Shown: positions 18,816 through 30,358 of the stretch, piece after piece
Position numbering within the stretch: the first letter of the stretch is position 1
How the letters are laid out: the number at the start of each line of letters is the position of its first letter
Made by a program: the position numbers and the translations under genes
Source of the DNA: Priapulus caudatus
Taxonomy: Eukaryota > Priapulida > Priapulimorpha > Priapulimorphida > Priapulidae
Length of the DNA: 33,598 bases
NCBI RefSeq assembly: GCF_000485595.1
Contig: NW_014577282.1
Coordinates: forward strand, 400,644 to 434,241
Direction of reading: 5' to 3'
Notes under the pieces: model-generated
Database searches by the model: none
What the model was told of the DNA's origin: nothing
Seen by the model: the letters and a program-made list of their open reading frames with translations, nothing else

Positions 18816-19859
18816 AAAACAACTTTCGTGACTTGATGTCACAAAGTGTAGTTCCAAAACACTGCAAGCATATAAAATGCGGGCGCCCTTAAATAATTCA
18901 CCTAATGCGGTCTACTATATGCCACATTTCTTTAAATAAACCTAAACCTCTCAATGACACACTTATTTTTTTTCAGTGACACACTTACCCAACAGGAAAC
19001 GATTGCTTTTAACATAGAATTATAGTGAATTGTATTGAAGCCCCACAAAAACAACCATCTCACCTCCATCTCAGCAGGACATCACGCAAAATCGCGCCGC
19101 ACCCAAGAGGAAGAGGAAGGAACGCGGATGCGCGAAGATTTCGCGCGCAGGACGACGTAACCGACTGAGATTGTTAGACCTAATGAATATGCTTAGGAAT
19201 GTATCTGCGTGTTGCGAACGGTTCGTGGCATAAGAATACAACTGACACAATGAGTTATTACGGCAATGATGGAAGGAAGGCAGCACATACTGAACTGCCC
19301 GACAAGACACGAACTTGAACGCAACATTGCATTTTAAGAAGAAAAGAAAAATGAGCAGAGCCGCTTCTACAGAGGATAATGCACAAGCAATGAAGTTCTA
19401 TCAGGGTGCGCAAATGAAGGTGTGCCCATATCGTCGCGTGGACAGGATCACAGCTGCAAAGTTCATATACCAGCCAAACACGCGTAACAAGAAAAGAACC
19501 TTTGAACTTGTTCCTTTAATGCAAGGCATAGGCATCTTTTTTTGTTAAAGACTCATTAAGATTAGGATTGTTAAGATTAAGATTTTAAGACGTGAAGCAA
19601 GAATTTACGGCCGGATGCCCTTCCTGACGCCAACTCCGTTTAGTCGACTTCTATACGACATGCAGGAGACACAGTAGGCGTATTCGCTTGCCGGGTCTAC
19701 ACAGCTAATAGTGAAATGAAAAACAATACAAACCCGATTAATAAGGGTACTATCTATAGAGCCATACAAATAAATCTTAATAAATTATCAGTACAAGACG
19801 ATGTGCTGAAACAATGTGCGTGGTGCATACGCAGTAAAATAAAACCCATGCCCGTTTCT
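18816..19859 (-). other. 3' untranslated interior of the LTR element
   Basis: No domain is seen. A + strand motif CGGCCGGATGCCCTTCCTGA (19609-19628) looks like a short dispersed repeat tail I associate with invertebrate genomes. A lysine-rich + frame at 19315-19548 has no recognised relatives. Confidence 0.45.
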
Positions 19860-21941
19860 CTAAGTGCTAAAAAACGAATGTAACTTAATGGATTCCCTTT
19901 GCGCCGCACGCGAGGGAGGCGGAGAGGAAAGAACTCGTGAAGGTGAGGCAACTGACCCTGGCAATGCCGACCCTGGAGCAGGGTCCTGCGCAAAGGTAGG
20001 CGAAGCCACGGGGCAAGTCGAAACACGAGCGGAGCTAGGTGGAAAACGGTGACACCTACAACAGACGGGAAGGAGGTTCGCCGGTGCAAAAAAATACCAC
20101 AATAAAACTGCACAGCCAATGGTTAGCAGTGCATAAACGAAAAACTGCTGCCACTGTAGTCCCGAAAACCCGATAGAATCATCAGATTGTGAAAATGCAT
20201 CACCCGCATCTAAAATTCTACGACTACTGGCTATGGAATGTTTGAGTTGATCATACGAAACATCAAATGCCTTATTCGCATATAGCTTAGGAGGTAAAAT
20301 TGACGCAGGTAGCAGATTCGTAGCATTGCCACGATGAACGGCGAAGGCAGCCAAATCACGCCAAATAGTGGGTACTGGCAGTTGCGGTGGCAACATTTGT
20401 TGTATATAGCTCGTAATATTAACCCGAGAATCGTGGTGGTAAAAGGTTGGCAACGTGAATAAACGTGAATGCGCTGAACATCCGGAAGTCAAAGTGACAA
20501 CCTGTTGAGCTGTAATTTGGATGTCTGTATTAACAGGGGATGAATTATCACCCGATTGACACGAAACGGTCAAAACAAATGGCTTAATTGGAGATATCAA
20601 CCAGTTACCATTAGTAAGGTACGACACATGGTGCTGCTGTTGCCGAGCAATATTAATTCGTCGCGGACAGCGCTGAGGTGTCTGCTCCTCCTGATTAAGA
20701 AAAAGTGCAACTATACAATCAAAAGAACCGGCGCCATAATATATTTCCGAGGCAGACTGACAAATATCCTGCTTGTTATCTATGCATTTTCTTATGCGAT
20801 CTATCTAAGGTAAAAAATAACGTGCTCTATTCTGTGCAAATGCCACGTAACGTGGACTTATGTCATAATAGACATAAGCTGTAGAATTTGGAATGAAAAC
20901 CGGTGTAGGTATAACCTTATATACATCGAAAATCTGGCCAACATGTTTTAATGGTAAAAAAGGTTAGCACGTGAAAAGACGTTGCAGTGGGCACCACAAC
21001 TGTTTCGAGCAAATCATAATAATACAAAATATCTTCTTCAATGGCTCGTGGCAAAGCCAGGTAATCAGGTAGCGTGTCTTTAACGGCACGCAGCAATGTG
21101 CGTAATTGTACTGGGGAGATAAGGGATATCACTAATTTTCTCGTCAAGAGATCGCTAAGTGCCGGTTCCAAGTCTGCAATGACACTCGTAATATCATGAA
21201 GCGCCATCATTAGCGACATCAGTCGCAGACTGAAGCTGTGCGAGTATGCTGAATATATCATCGGTGGTCGCTGCAAATCGGTCAAGCCGATGGTTAACTT
21301 TATTAAAAAATTTACCTAAATCATCCGCACCATCGATAAGATGGCTCTGTTAAGCTGCACTTAAGTGTGGGTAAGATTAAAAACTGTCAGGCTGTCTTCC
21401 AACGCATGCTGGAAAGCATCCTGTGACAACCGAAATTGAGAAAGTCGTGCATCCAATCGTGCAATATCTTCCTCATTTGCAGTTCCATAGAGGAACTTCT
21501 GACCTATAAATAGCAAAAGCGAACGCTTAGCACGTTGCTTTGTAAACATGCTTGTTATCCCTTGTAACCTACTAGCTAAACGCTTATACTTTATGCGAAA
21601 AGTAATGGCATGCGATTGAACAAACTCCTCCATCGTGATCTGAAAGCGTTCCAAGCTGTCGTATAATATTCACGAGAGGGTCTGTCCTTAAGTAAATAGC
21701 GAATCTGTTTATCTATACCACTCATATACTCCGTAATCGGCTGGAGGTCAAGGGTAAATGCTAAAGCCATGTCGACTGGGTGATAGCCATACTCCCCTTT
21801 GGTACAAAAACAGCCCCTTGTGTGGCTGCCGTGTCTCCTAGCACCGTGCCAACGCACATCATCAATCTGAAAAAGAAATACTATAGATTTCTCAATGTTT
21901 CGACCACGCTTTGGTGAAATAAGTCTTGACTCGACCAACAA
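19860..21941 (-). pseudogene. env: Broken F-type envelope (env) of the LTR element
   Basis: Four minus-strand open segments in successive order: 21941-21591, 21654-21361, 21285-20917 and 20627-19860. They lie in two frames, with a shift near 21.6 kb, in-frame stop(s) between 21.36 and 21.29 kb, and another shift near 20.8 kb. The second segment carries a basic furin-type site (RAKRS) followed by a hydrophobic fusion-peptide-like stretch with FIG and LYGT motifs and acidic residues, the signature of baculovirus F / errantivirus envelope proteins. The last segment has N-glycosylation-type NxS/T sites, a single hydrophobic membrane segment near its C-terminus, a CC-rich juxtamembrane stretch and a proline/serine-rich tail. 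No signal peptide is visible. In the family this protein mediates membrane fusion; this copy is not intact. Confidence 0.75.
21867..21885 (-). promoter_or_regulatory. Candidate env splice acceptor
   Basis: Minus strand TATTTCTTTTTCAG is followed by the envelope reading frame, about 105 bp inside the primer-binding site. Retroviral env mRNAs are normally made by splicing to such a site. Confidence 0.4.
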
Positions 21942-21972
21942 GAGTCCTGTTCTTAATTCCTACCGATATTCT

Positions 21973-21985
21973 GGTCACGGCACCA
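21973..21985 (-). promoter_or_regulatory. Primer-binding site of the LTR element
   Basis: Minus strand TGGTGCCGTGACC begins with TGG (complement of tRNA CCA) one base after the 5' LTR. The primer tRNA was not identified. Confidence 0.75.
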
Positions 21986-21986
21986 A

Positions 21987-22228
21987 TAAAACCTTGTTCG
22001 GTTAAGTTTCAGTTCATGTTAATTAGTTGTACTCGACACCATGTTATTCAACTGCGCACATCCGTCCGGTCTTCTCCGAATTCTGCCTTCACAGGTCCGG
22101 GTGTGCGTTTACGCAGTAAAATTAACATCCTGTGTGTTGCCTTCTTAGCTAGTCACATGTATAATTTTACCATGAATATTTGAAATTAATTACTTTACTA
22201 ATCTACAAATTGACTGCGTACTGTTACA
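21987..22228 (-). repeat. 5' LTR (242 bp, internally deleted form)
   Basis: Shares both termini with the 3' LTR but jumps directly from AATTAGTT to GTACTCGACACC, lacking the equivalent of 18052-18625. It differs from its partner at scattered single bases. Confidence 0.85.
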
Positions 22229-22232
22229 TAAC

Positions 22233-22767
22233 ATTGACGCAGCGACTACAGAGTAACTCGACTTACCTGAGTATATATAGCTGTCTTGTTGCGTTAGGGT
22301 ACGCAAAATAGTACGCCAAAATTCGTATGATTGTACCAAAAACTTACTAACGAAATTCAGTTTGACTATGAGATTATTATCTTCTGAATACTAAATTTTA
22401 CTGTGAGGTTTTAGAAAAAAAAGGTTTTATTTCGTGGTTATACAAATAACATATAAACACAAATAACAAATAACATATACGTATACACAAATAACAATAA
22501 AAGCATTATAACAGATGGGAGTGCGCACTAATCTGAACCCTGGTGCTGCTGCTGCACTGCCGCCTGCACACGCTAATAAAAGTAAATCTTTAACGAACAA
22601 ACTTTTTTATGTGGAAATCAAGAATTGGCAAAGAATAATACGAAGATAAAAGAAAGATCACGATCACAACACCCATAGTAATTAGGCTGCTTCTCACGTG
22701 GTGGTAACGCAGCCATCGTCGATCTAATCTGACTAACGTCAGACGGTAACGTTTTCCCGCGTTTTTC
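22233..22767. other. Intergenic, no gene seen
   Basis: An AAATAACA-rich, ACATATA-containing stretch lies at 22440-22500. No gene is supported. Confidence 0.5.
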
Positions 22768-22786
22768 GTGTGTGTGTGTGTATGTC

Positions 22787-22860
<74 letters not shown>

Positions 22861-22870
22861 GAGGCCTATA
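22768..22870. repeat. (GT)n-(TA)n microsatellite
   Basis: Short GT run then about 80 bp of TA with occasional TATG. Confidence 0.93.
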
Positions 22871-23187
22871 TATATTTGAAGACATTTGCGTAGATTGGGC
22901 GGAGCCCTGTGGAAGTGTCTGTCTGTCTGTCTCAACGATAAACATCTTACTCTGTCCGTACGTAAGTCACGCGCAGCCTTGCTGAAATTCAGCTTTGCAT
23001 AACTAAACTGACGATAGCTGAACCCTCTTGTCTGTTTAATATAAGGATTTAATATGCGCTCGTTGCACACGCGCGTGCATGGGCGCACGCATACTTTCGC
23101 ATCGCGCCCATTTTCCCGCCGGCTTTATTATTCATGCTGAGCCTTGCCGATTCCACGTACAGTTTGCGATACGTTGTTGTACACGAT

Positions 23188-23459
23188 TCATTTATTGCTT
23201 TATTTATTCGTTCAATCATTTGTTAGTTCGTTTATTCGTTCGTTCATTTCCTCGTTTATTCCTTCGTTCGTTTGTTCGCGCGTTTGTTCGTTTATTTATT
23301 CAATTACTCATTAAATCATCCATTCGTTCGTTTGTTCGTTTGTTCGTTCATTCATCCGATTTCTCATTCATTGGTTCGTTCGGTCGTTCGTTCACCTATT
23401 CACTCTTAAACTTATTCATTTATTCATGTAATTCATTTATTCATCCATTCATTCATTCT
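23188..23459. repeat. Degenerate TTCG/TTCA tetranucleotide repeat
   Basis: About 270 bp of period-4 pyrimidine-rich units (TTCG, TTCA, TTTA). The open frame across it is low complexity. Confidence 0.85.
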
Positions 23460-25911
23460 ATCATTGCCCCATTCCTCCACTTGCGCATTTACTTGCATGC
23501 ATGAGTGTGGTGTGTGGTCTGGAACCACAGCTGGTCCTCGATTTCGGGCGCCGATTGGCGAGCGTGGCCGCTCTACGAGAGAGAGGCTCGGCCGACGGCG
23601 TCGTCATGACAACAGTTGTTCGCTTGCGACGCTTGCTGTCTCGATGCCGCCGCGTTTCCCGCCACTCGTGCTTACACCCCGCCCACCCCGAGGTTCGCTT
23701 GGTTAAGGACAGGGGGATGGGGTTCAGAGTTGGGCGCAGCAGAGATAAAGGGTGCAGCGAGAAGCTAATGCGAGTCAAGGTGACTAGCACGATGCGCATA
23801 CTAATTAATATCGTCGGAAGATGAAGATGAAGGCAAGCCGCTTATATCGCGTTCACATGACTGCGTCTTCGTATAACCGCCAACATTGTATCATTGTTAT
23901 TTTTGAACTGAATCTTCCCTCTAGCTGTGGTTATATTGACTGCAGTGGCACCTCCCCTCCCCCCATATATATATATATATATATGCATTGCGTGTGTGAG
24001 TGTGTGCTTGCGTGCGTGCATACGTGCGTATAATTGCGTATCATATATAAATTCTGTATAATATAGTTTGGTTGCCACGTGGAGATAATGGAGGCCAAAA
24101 GTATCACGCAATATAAATGTGACTCCGAGGTCTCCTTCTTTCTAGATAAATCGAAGAGTTGCATGTGAAGATAAATTATAACCTGGCACACGGCATATAG
24201 GTTCAAAGCGCACTGACTCGATATTCGTTGAGGTCCTGAAGGAGCCTGGTAGAACTAGCTTACTTAAACCACCACACGGGGCAAATACCACGGACAAAAG
24301 AAAACTTCTTCAGGTGTAGATGCAGCTCGCGCTGGTAAAGACGGAAGTACCTAGGAGATTGCAAGAAACAATCGTCGTCAGCCTTGCTTGAAGTTGAAAA
24401 AGTCAAGATAAGCCATAGAGAAATGACTGTAAAGTCGCCGGGAATGTGTTATCAACGACTTATATTGGATCGCCCGGCGGGGCGTTAACTGCACATGTAG
24501 ATTTTGTTGATGTACCGTGTAGATGTGTAGACATGTATAGATGTGTTATGGCGTGCAAAATGGCCGCTAATCATACTACCCGTTTTACATTTTCATTGTA
24601 CAGTACGTGCGCAGTGATAACATTTTAATGCATTTGTAATAGCGTCGAAACACAATTTATGGATGTCCGGGAGACGTATTACCTGGCACCTAGTATATGT
24701 TTGAGGAAAGCCCGTTTTAAAGACCCTAAAAATGCGTTTACATGATAATGATATTGTATTCCGCTTATTTATGCATCGTTAATTATCTTGTATCGTTCTC
24801 TAACCGCAAGCGCCATACTAACACTAATTAAGCTATACTATATGAGACACTGTCTGCCATAAGGCACTGCTCTATGTTATTAATGCTCGTTTAGAGAACT
24901 ATGTTTTGCCGCGAGCGATGCAGATATTCGCGGAGGATTAGACGAGCTTCTAAGAAAACTCCACCCAGAACGTGTTCCGATATTCATCAAGGCATGCAAA
25001 CATTGGCAAAACTTCTTGATGTAGCTTTAACCTGTTTAAGTTCCACCTTCTGAGTTACCATAATCTTTGTATACTAACAGAATATGCATAGAATTAAAAT
25101 AAAATAATATCATTATTGTATAGTCAGATCGTATTCATAGTTCCGAGATGTTTATTTTTAATATAAAATGCGACATGCACATTCGCAATTTGTTATTTAG
25201 TTAAAACAATACAATCTTTTTTTGTATTCTGTATCCATTTAAGAAATTTCTCATTGGGTACGAACCTTGGATTATATTATTTTTGTGAACAGTTTGATGC
25301 CCAAATACATGTTATTGAATGGAATGAAAGCGTTTAGTTTACAATTCCTATAGCTGGCACGTGGCCCAGTTCCGTTAAATAAACGTAAACATCGCTATCT
25401 ATATATTTCCTTTACCTCATTTAGAGTTAAATAGGTTAGCCTTTGTGCTATACGAAATGTTCCACACAGTCGCATAAGCACGTGTTGTGAGCGCGGCTTA
25501 GCATTGTAGGTGGTAGGTGCATCAACCCACCCACGCCATACTTTCAAGTGCGCTCATAATGAAGAGGTATATGCGCGTGTGCGTGTATATATGCGCCTGT
25601 GTCAGCGCGTGCGTGCATGCACGTGTTTGTCTTTGTAAGCTGCTTTCTCGAACCATATAGGCGCGATGAAGAAATGAAGCTGGTTTTTTTGGCCATGTTT
25701 CCTGATGCCTGGAACAAGCGAGCGTTACCGTTGTCAGCTGCGGTCGCCCGAGAAAATCTGAAGAGTCAATACGCGTGTTGGGATGGCGGCGAAGTAGGGA
25801 GCTCTCGCACGCACGACTGCAAGTGTGATTAGTGCTATCTGACGTCTCACTAACGAAATCAGCGAAAACATCTTCTTTTATTTTTACTCATAAGCAACAG
25901 CCAGTCGCCAT
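23460..25911. other. Intergenic, no convincing gene
   Basis: Short (TA)n at 23966-23984 and GT/CG runs near 24000. An open + frame at 24884-25024 contains LDELLRKLHPERVPIFIKAC and looks protein-like, but it is only 46 codons, with no start and only a weak splice context. AT-rich from 25.0 to 25.4 kb. Confidence 0.45.
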
Positions 25912-26216
25912 CGTCGTCAGCGTCGTCGTTAATGTTTTGGTGTTGCTGTTGCTGCTGTTGTTTTTGCTGCTGCTGTTGCTGCTGCTGCTGTCTTTGGTAT
26001 TGCTTTTTTTGGTGACGCTGCTTCTCATGTTGTTGCTATTGCTTTGTTGTTGTTATCGTCGTTGTCATTGCTTTTCCCTTGCTAACGTTGTTGTTCTAGT
26101 CGTGGTTGTCGTTGCTGTTGTTACCGTTCCTGTCGTCGTCGTTCTCACTGTTTATTGTTGCTGTTGTTGTTGTTGTAGATATATGATTATTGTTTTTATT
26201 GTTGTTTTTCCTGTTG

Positions 26217-26247
<31 letters not shown>

Positions 26248-26280
26248 TGATTATGATACTGGTGCTGCTGCCGGTGCTAT
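25912..26280. repeat. (GTT)n/(CTG)n/(GTC)n trinucleotide-rich block
   Basis: About 370 bp of mixed trinucleotides including about nine CTG units at 26224-26249. The Val/Leu-rich open + frame here is an artefact. Confidence 0.9.
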
Positions 26281-26684
26281 TTGATGTTACGAAAGAGGCG
26301 TTGGTGGTGTGACTGGTATTCGACAGTGAGTCGTGGCGCCGTTCGCACGATGGCTAGTCGTTGACATGAGCTTAACAACCAGGAAGATCTGCAACTGCGA
26401 AGACGGATAAACGTAAATCTGCCTCCCATCGCATACCGACGAGCTCGGATGGCGATTAAAGCTGTTGTATCTCTAGACGTACTAGACGCACGGATGCTGA
26501 TCCCGCGCCAGACCGCACGATTGCGTGCAATGCCCGCCGTGATTAAACACGCTCTATGCAATGTTCTCTTCCGCACGTACATATTCACGCGTCTTATCTC
26601 TACCATCTCGAAGGGGAGTACGCTTCGCATTTTGCTGGCACGACGATTTCCGTGGCTACTGCGGCGCATACGTGCGTGCATGCG
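26281..26684. other. Intergenic, open on both strands
   Basis: Both strands are open through much of this stretch, but neither translation shows a family motif. Confidence 0.4.
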
Positions 26685-26850
26685 CGCACCCAGCGTGCGT
26701 GCAAGAGCGCACCCAGCGTGCGTGCATGAGCGCACCCAGCGTGCGTGTATGACATGCGCGCACCCAGCGTGCGTGCATGAGCGCACCCAACGTGCGTGCA
26801 TGCGCGCACCCAGCGTGCGTGCATGAGCGCACCCAGCGTGCGTGCGTGCA
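26685..26850. repeat. 23-bp minisatellite, seven units
   Basis: The unit CGCACCCAGCGTGCGTGCAT then GAG repeats head to tail; the third copy carries a 5-bp insertion. 23 is not a multiple of three, so reading frames cycle. Confidence 0.95.
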
Positions 26851-29204
26851 CGCATAGACTCGGGCGGAGGTTCGCGGTGCGATGCGACGCTTAAGATTCA
26901 CCGTGTGATTCTGTATAAACGGGTTGCTAATCTACGGGTTGCTGATCGCTCAATCTATTATGTGATTAGCGCAAAGCGACAGCTAGCAGCGCCGCTACAT
27001 AGAATCATTTAAAAGCTCATTCGCTCTTGATAGAATCTCCCTCTATCTCCCTCCCTGTTCGAAGGTTTCTCTGCGTCTTTCGTCGCCGCGCCGGTCTGCG
27101 CTCACTGGCGGTTTCGCGGGCTGCCGTACGTAGTCGTCCTACACGTAGCGTGGCGCACCGGTTGTTTGCTACCTGTATTCATGTACAGATGACCCGTGAT
27201 GCTGCCTGCCTGCTTTCTTCGAATGGCGCTCCTCCTTCCAGACCTTTATTGAACTTCGACGTGTTTTGTTTACCTACAAAGTTACGTACAGGTGGCCAAG
27301 CGCGTCAAACAAAACAACGAGTTGATTAACTCCGCGGCATTGGCCTTGATGATTGGAAGGGTTGCTGTTGCCAATTTCTGTGTAATTTTTGATGCCTGGT
27401 TGTTGTTGTTGTTGTTGCGTCTGTGGCTTTCTGGTGTTTATGTTACCTGAGACATCGGCGTAATGTGTGTGAAGGCCTGCTTTGTTTACCGAATTCTCAT
27501 AGATATGTTATATCGGACGGCGTTGTCTGAGCTTCCTCGTATAATTCGAAGGTTACTGAGTTTTCGCCGTGCGTGAAAACAAAACCTGGGCACATGAATG
27601 TGCTACGTCATCAATCATGCGCGCGCTCACCATCATACTCACAGCAATCACGTCACTTTCCGGAACTTGTTTACCCTCTATGTGACTTTTCTTTAAATTA
27701 ATAAAAAACACAAGCCGCAAGATATTCAATCGAGTTTATATTCCGCTGATATTAGATAAGAAAGAGTTAGACGAAATGAACGCGAGTGTTCTGGGCCCCG
27801 GGCTGCTGTGTACGCGGGCAGGCCATAGATTGTTATAGTGTTTATCGTGAGATCGAAATCGAATTCCCGGCATAAACTGGTTCCCTCAAGCTACCGTGAC
27901 AACTGCAGCAACCGCAGCGGCACACATCAAACGACTCTCACAATGAGACTCAGTGATCAGAATGGAACGAGATGTGCCTATTTGTTCGCCTGAAATCACA
28001 AAGCCTTACAAACGCCAAACTGAATAAAGATATCCGTGCTCTGGAACTCTGCCATGCCCGCTTGGTATTTGTTAATTAATAGAAGCAACGAATTATTTCT
28101 TGTGAAAATATTCGCCATTCTATGTTTGACTGACTGTGCGGAAGGCAGTTGTAGGAAAGGTTACGTATTTGCTCAGTGAGCTTCGACCGAATTACGTACG
28201 CGTGAACGATGCCTCATTCCCAAAACAACACGTGAGTATGTATAATTTACGGGGTTTTCAAACGCGAATTATCTTACGCAGATCGGGCACGTTTCTACTG
28301 CATAACATCAGGAGCGTATTAACGTTCTGTCATTGCATTGTGAGGAAATACAAACACCATCCACCCGTACAATACACGAACACACGCAGTCACGCACACG
28401 CACGAACACCGCACCTTATTACACGCGCGCGCATATACGTGCGCGCGCACGTCTCCACACGCGCACGCACACATGCATGCATGCCCATACATACGAGGCC
28501 TATACGCTACTCGGATGTCCTCGCGTCTCCTTATTACGTGCTCCTTATAGACTGCTGCGATGCGGCTATGGACTGCCGCGTTGCAATTTATTATAGACTT
28601 GCCTATAGCTTCTGCTATAGACTGTGTTATACGGACGCGGCTAGGCCGACAACGTATGACTGACCTGCTGCATGGTAATAGCTAGCAGACGCTCTCAGTT
28701 ATCAATGTCAAGGTCGCCTGCGCGTGGCAAGGTCACCGCCGCAGCCAAAGATGCGCCAGCCGAACAAGGACTTCTATCAGTCCGTTGACACAGACGATAG
28801 AAAAAACCTTGCCTTCTTTTTAGGTCATCCGTTCTTTATGTGCGCAGAGCCGGCTCCCTCCCCTCATCACGGTCGCGCATGTGCCAGGCACTTTCACTTT
28901 TTTTCTCTCTCTGTTCCGCATTCATCGATTGGCTTTCGTTTTCTCGAGCGCGCGTAGAAACTGCGCGCCGTGTACCCGCCTTGCCCTATCGCGTCGCCTT
29001 GGGTGCAGATATGACGACGCGCGACCTCGCAGTGAGACGTCGACGGCGCGCCGACGTCGTAGCGATTGCTATCCACATAGCACCACGTGAGCGAGCATTT
29101 TCTATCCGCATCCTGTATGCGCACGTTATGTCGCCCCGGGTTGAAATATACGGTAGTGGTAATAATGGTTTGCGTATACTTACATTATATATATATTATA
29201 TATA
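26851..29204. other. Intergenic, no convincing gene
   Basis: Includes a 175-codon open + frame (28136-28663) interrupted by CACGCG-type low complexity, with no recognisable domain, and a CA/CGCA-rich stretch at 28370-28490. Confidence 0.45.
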
Positions 29205-29209
29205 TGCAT

Positions 29210-29265
<56 letters not shown>
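29205..29265. repeat. (TC)n microsatellite
   Basis: About 29 uninterrupted CT dinucleotides after an AT-rich lead. Confidence 0.96.
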
Positions 29266-29268
<3 letters not shown>

Positions 29269-29405
29269 TATCATATATAATATATAATGTATATATAATA
29301 TATATATATATATAATATATATATGTAATTATTAAAAGTAGATAATAGGGATTAGGATATTAGGGATTCCTATTATCTACTTCTGATATATATATATTAT
29401 ATAGT
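29266..29405. repeat. AT-flanked hairpin (hairpin family copy 3)
   Basis: Arms AAAGTAGATAATAGG (near 29335) and CCTATTATCTACTTCTGAT (29372-29390) pair, with AT repeats on both outer sides. The right arm differs from the hairpin at 1926 by only a few bases. Confidence 0.8.
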
Positions 29406-29537
29406 CATGGTTATCATGCATGTACACTTAAAATTAAGCTATTCGCAAAAACATTGCCATGATGCTATATAATCAATCGCGAATGAGATATAATCGGAAA
29501 TCATGCCAAACCGGGAACCAGTGAGGAGAATCACAAA

Positions 29538-29547
29538 GATAGATAGT

Positions 29548-29595
<48 letters not shown>

Positions 29596-29752
29596 ATGAT
29601 AGATAGATAGATAGATAAGAGAGATAGATAGATAGTTAGATAGATAGATAGATAGATAGGAAGATGATAGATAGATAGATAGTATATAGATAGATAGATA
29701 GAATGATAGATAGATAGATAGATAGATAGATTAGATAGATTGATCGAAGATG

Positions 29753-29790
<38 letters not shown>

Positions 29791-29862
29791 TAGATAGATA
29801 GATAGATAGATAGTAAATAGATAGATAGATAGATAGATAGATAGAATAGATAGACATAGATA

Positions 29863-29893
<31 letters not shown>

Positions 29894-29914
29894 GATAGAT
29901 AGATAGATAAATAA

Positions 29915-29946
<32 letters not shown>

Positions 29947-30068
29947 GATAGATAGATAGATAGATAGATAAGATAGATAAGATGATAGATAGATAGATAG
30001 ATAGATAGATTGAGATAGATACGATAGATAGATATAAATAGATGAAGATAGATAGATAGATAGATAGA
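29538..30068. repeat. (GATA)n array, about 530 bp
   Basis: Nearly continuous GATA units with scattered single-base indels that keep shifting the register. Minus-strand frames reading IYLS repeats are artefacts. Confidence 0.97.
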
Positions 30069-30358
30069 GAGAGAGGAAGCATGATGGAAAAGAGAGAGAG
30101 AGATGAGAGAGCGCGCAAAGCGGGAGAGAAGGAGTGAAAGAGAGCGCGCGCCGAAAGCGAGAGACAGAGAGAGAACGAGTGAGAGCGAGATAGGAAGAAA
30201 ACGACGAAGGAGAGAAAGAGTGCGAAAAAGTGAGAGCTGATGAGAGGGGGGAAAAGAAAGAGAGGTAGTAAGATAGAGAGAGAGAGCAGATGTGAGAGAG
30301 AGAAAGAGACGAGAGAGAACCGAAGAGAGCGAGGCCAGAGCACGAGAAAGAGAGAGAG
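30069..30358. repeat. GA-rich purine tract
   Basis: Interrupted (GA)n with AAAG and GCGC words, continuous with the GATA array. Confidence 0.9.

Larger units (their letters stand above)
18010..22228 (-). mobile_element. LTR retroelement, minus strand, envelope-only interior
   Basis: On the minus strand the order is 5' LTR (22228-21987), primer-binding site, an envelope pseudogene, about 1 kb of untranslated DNA, a polypurine tract, then the 3' LTR (18802-18010). The 4-bp target duplication TAAC flanks it (18006-18009 and 22229-22232), which fits Ty3/gypsy-type integration. No gag, protease, reverse transcriptase or integrase sequence is visible in the 3.2-kb interior. Confidence 0.87.

Noticed and set aside
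18806-19859. Hidden pol remnants in the LTR element
   Set aside because: I looked on both strands for reverse-transcriptase YxDD and integrase HHCC/DDE patterns and saw none.
23079-23504. Phe/Arg/Ser-rich 141-codon frame
   Set aside because: Translation of the degenerate TTCG repeat.
24884-25024. 46-codon protein-like frame (LDELLRKLHPERV)
   Set aside because: Hydrophobic spacing faintly recalls a death-fold helix, but there is no start, only a weak acceptor-like TTTAG and no good donor; too little to call.
25832-26284. Val/Leu-rich 150-codon frame resembling a membrane protein
   Set aside because: Entirely due to GTT/CTG trinucleotide repeats.
26277-26855. 192-codon minus frame with HARTLGARM repeats
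   Set aside because: Derived from the 23-bp minisatellite; the opposite strand is open too and no transcript signals are evident.
28136-28663. 175-codon + frame
   Set aside because: Interrupted by CACG/CGCA low complexity; no recognised domain or splice structure.
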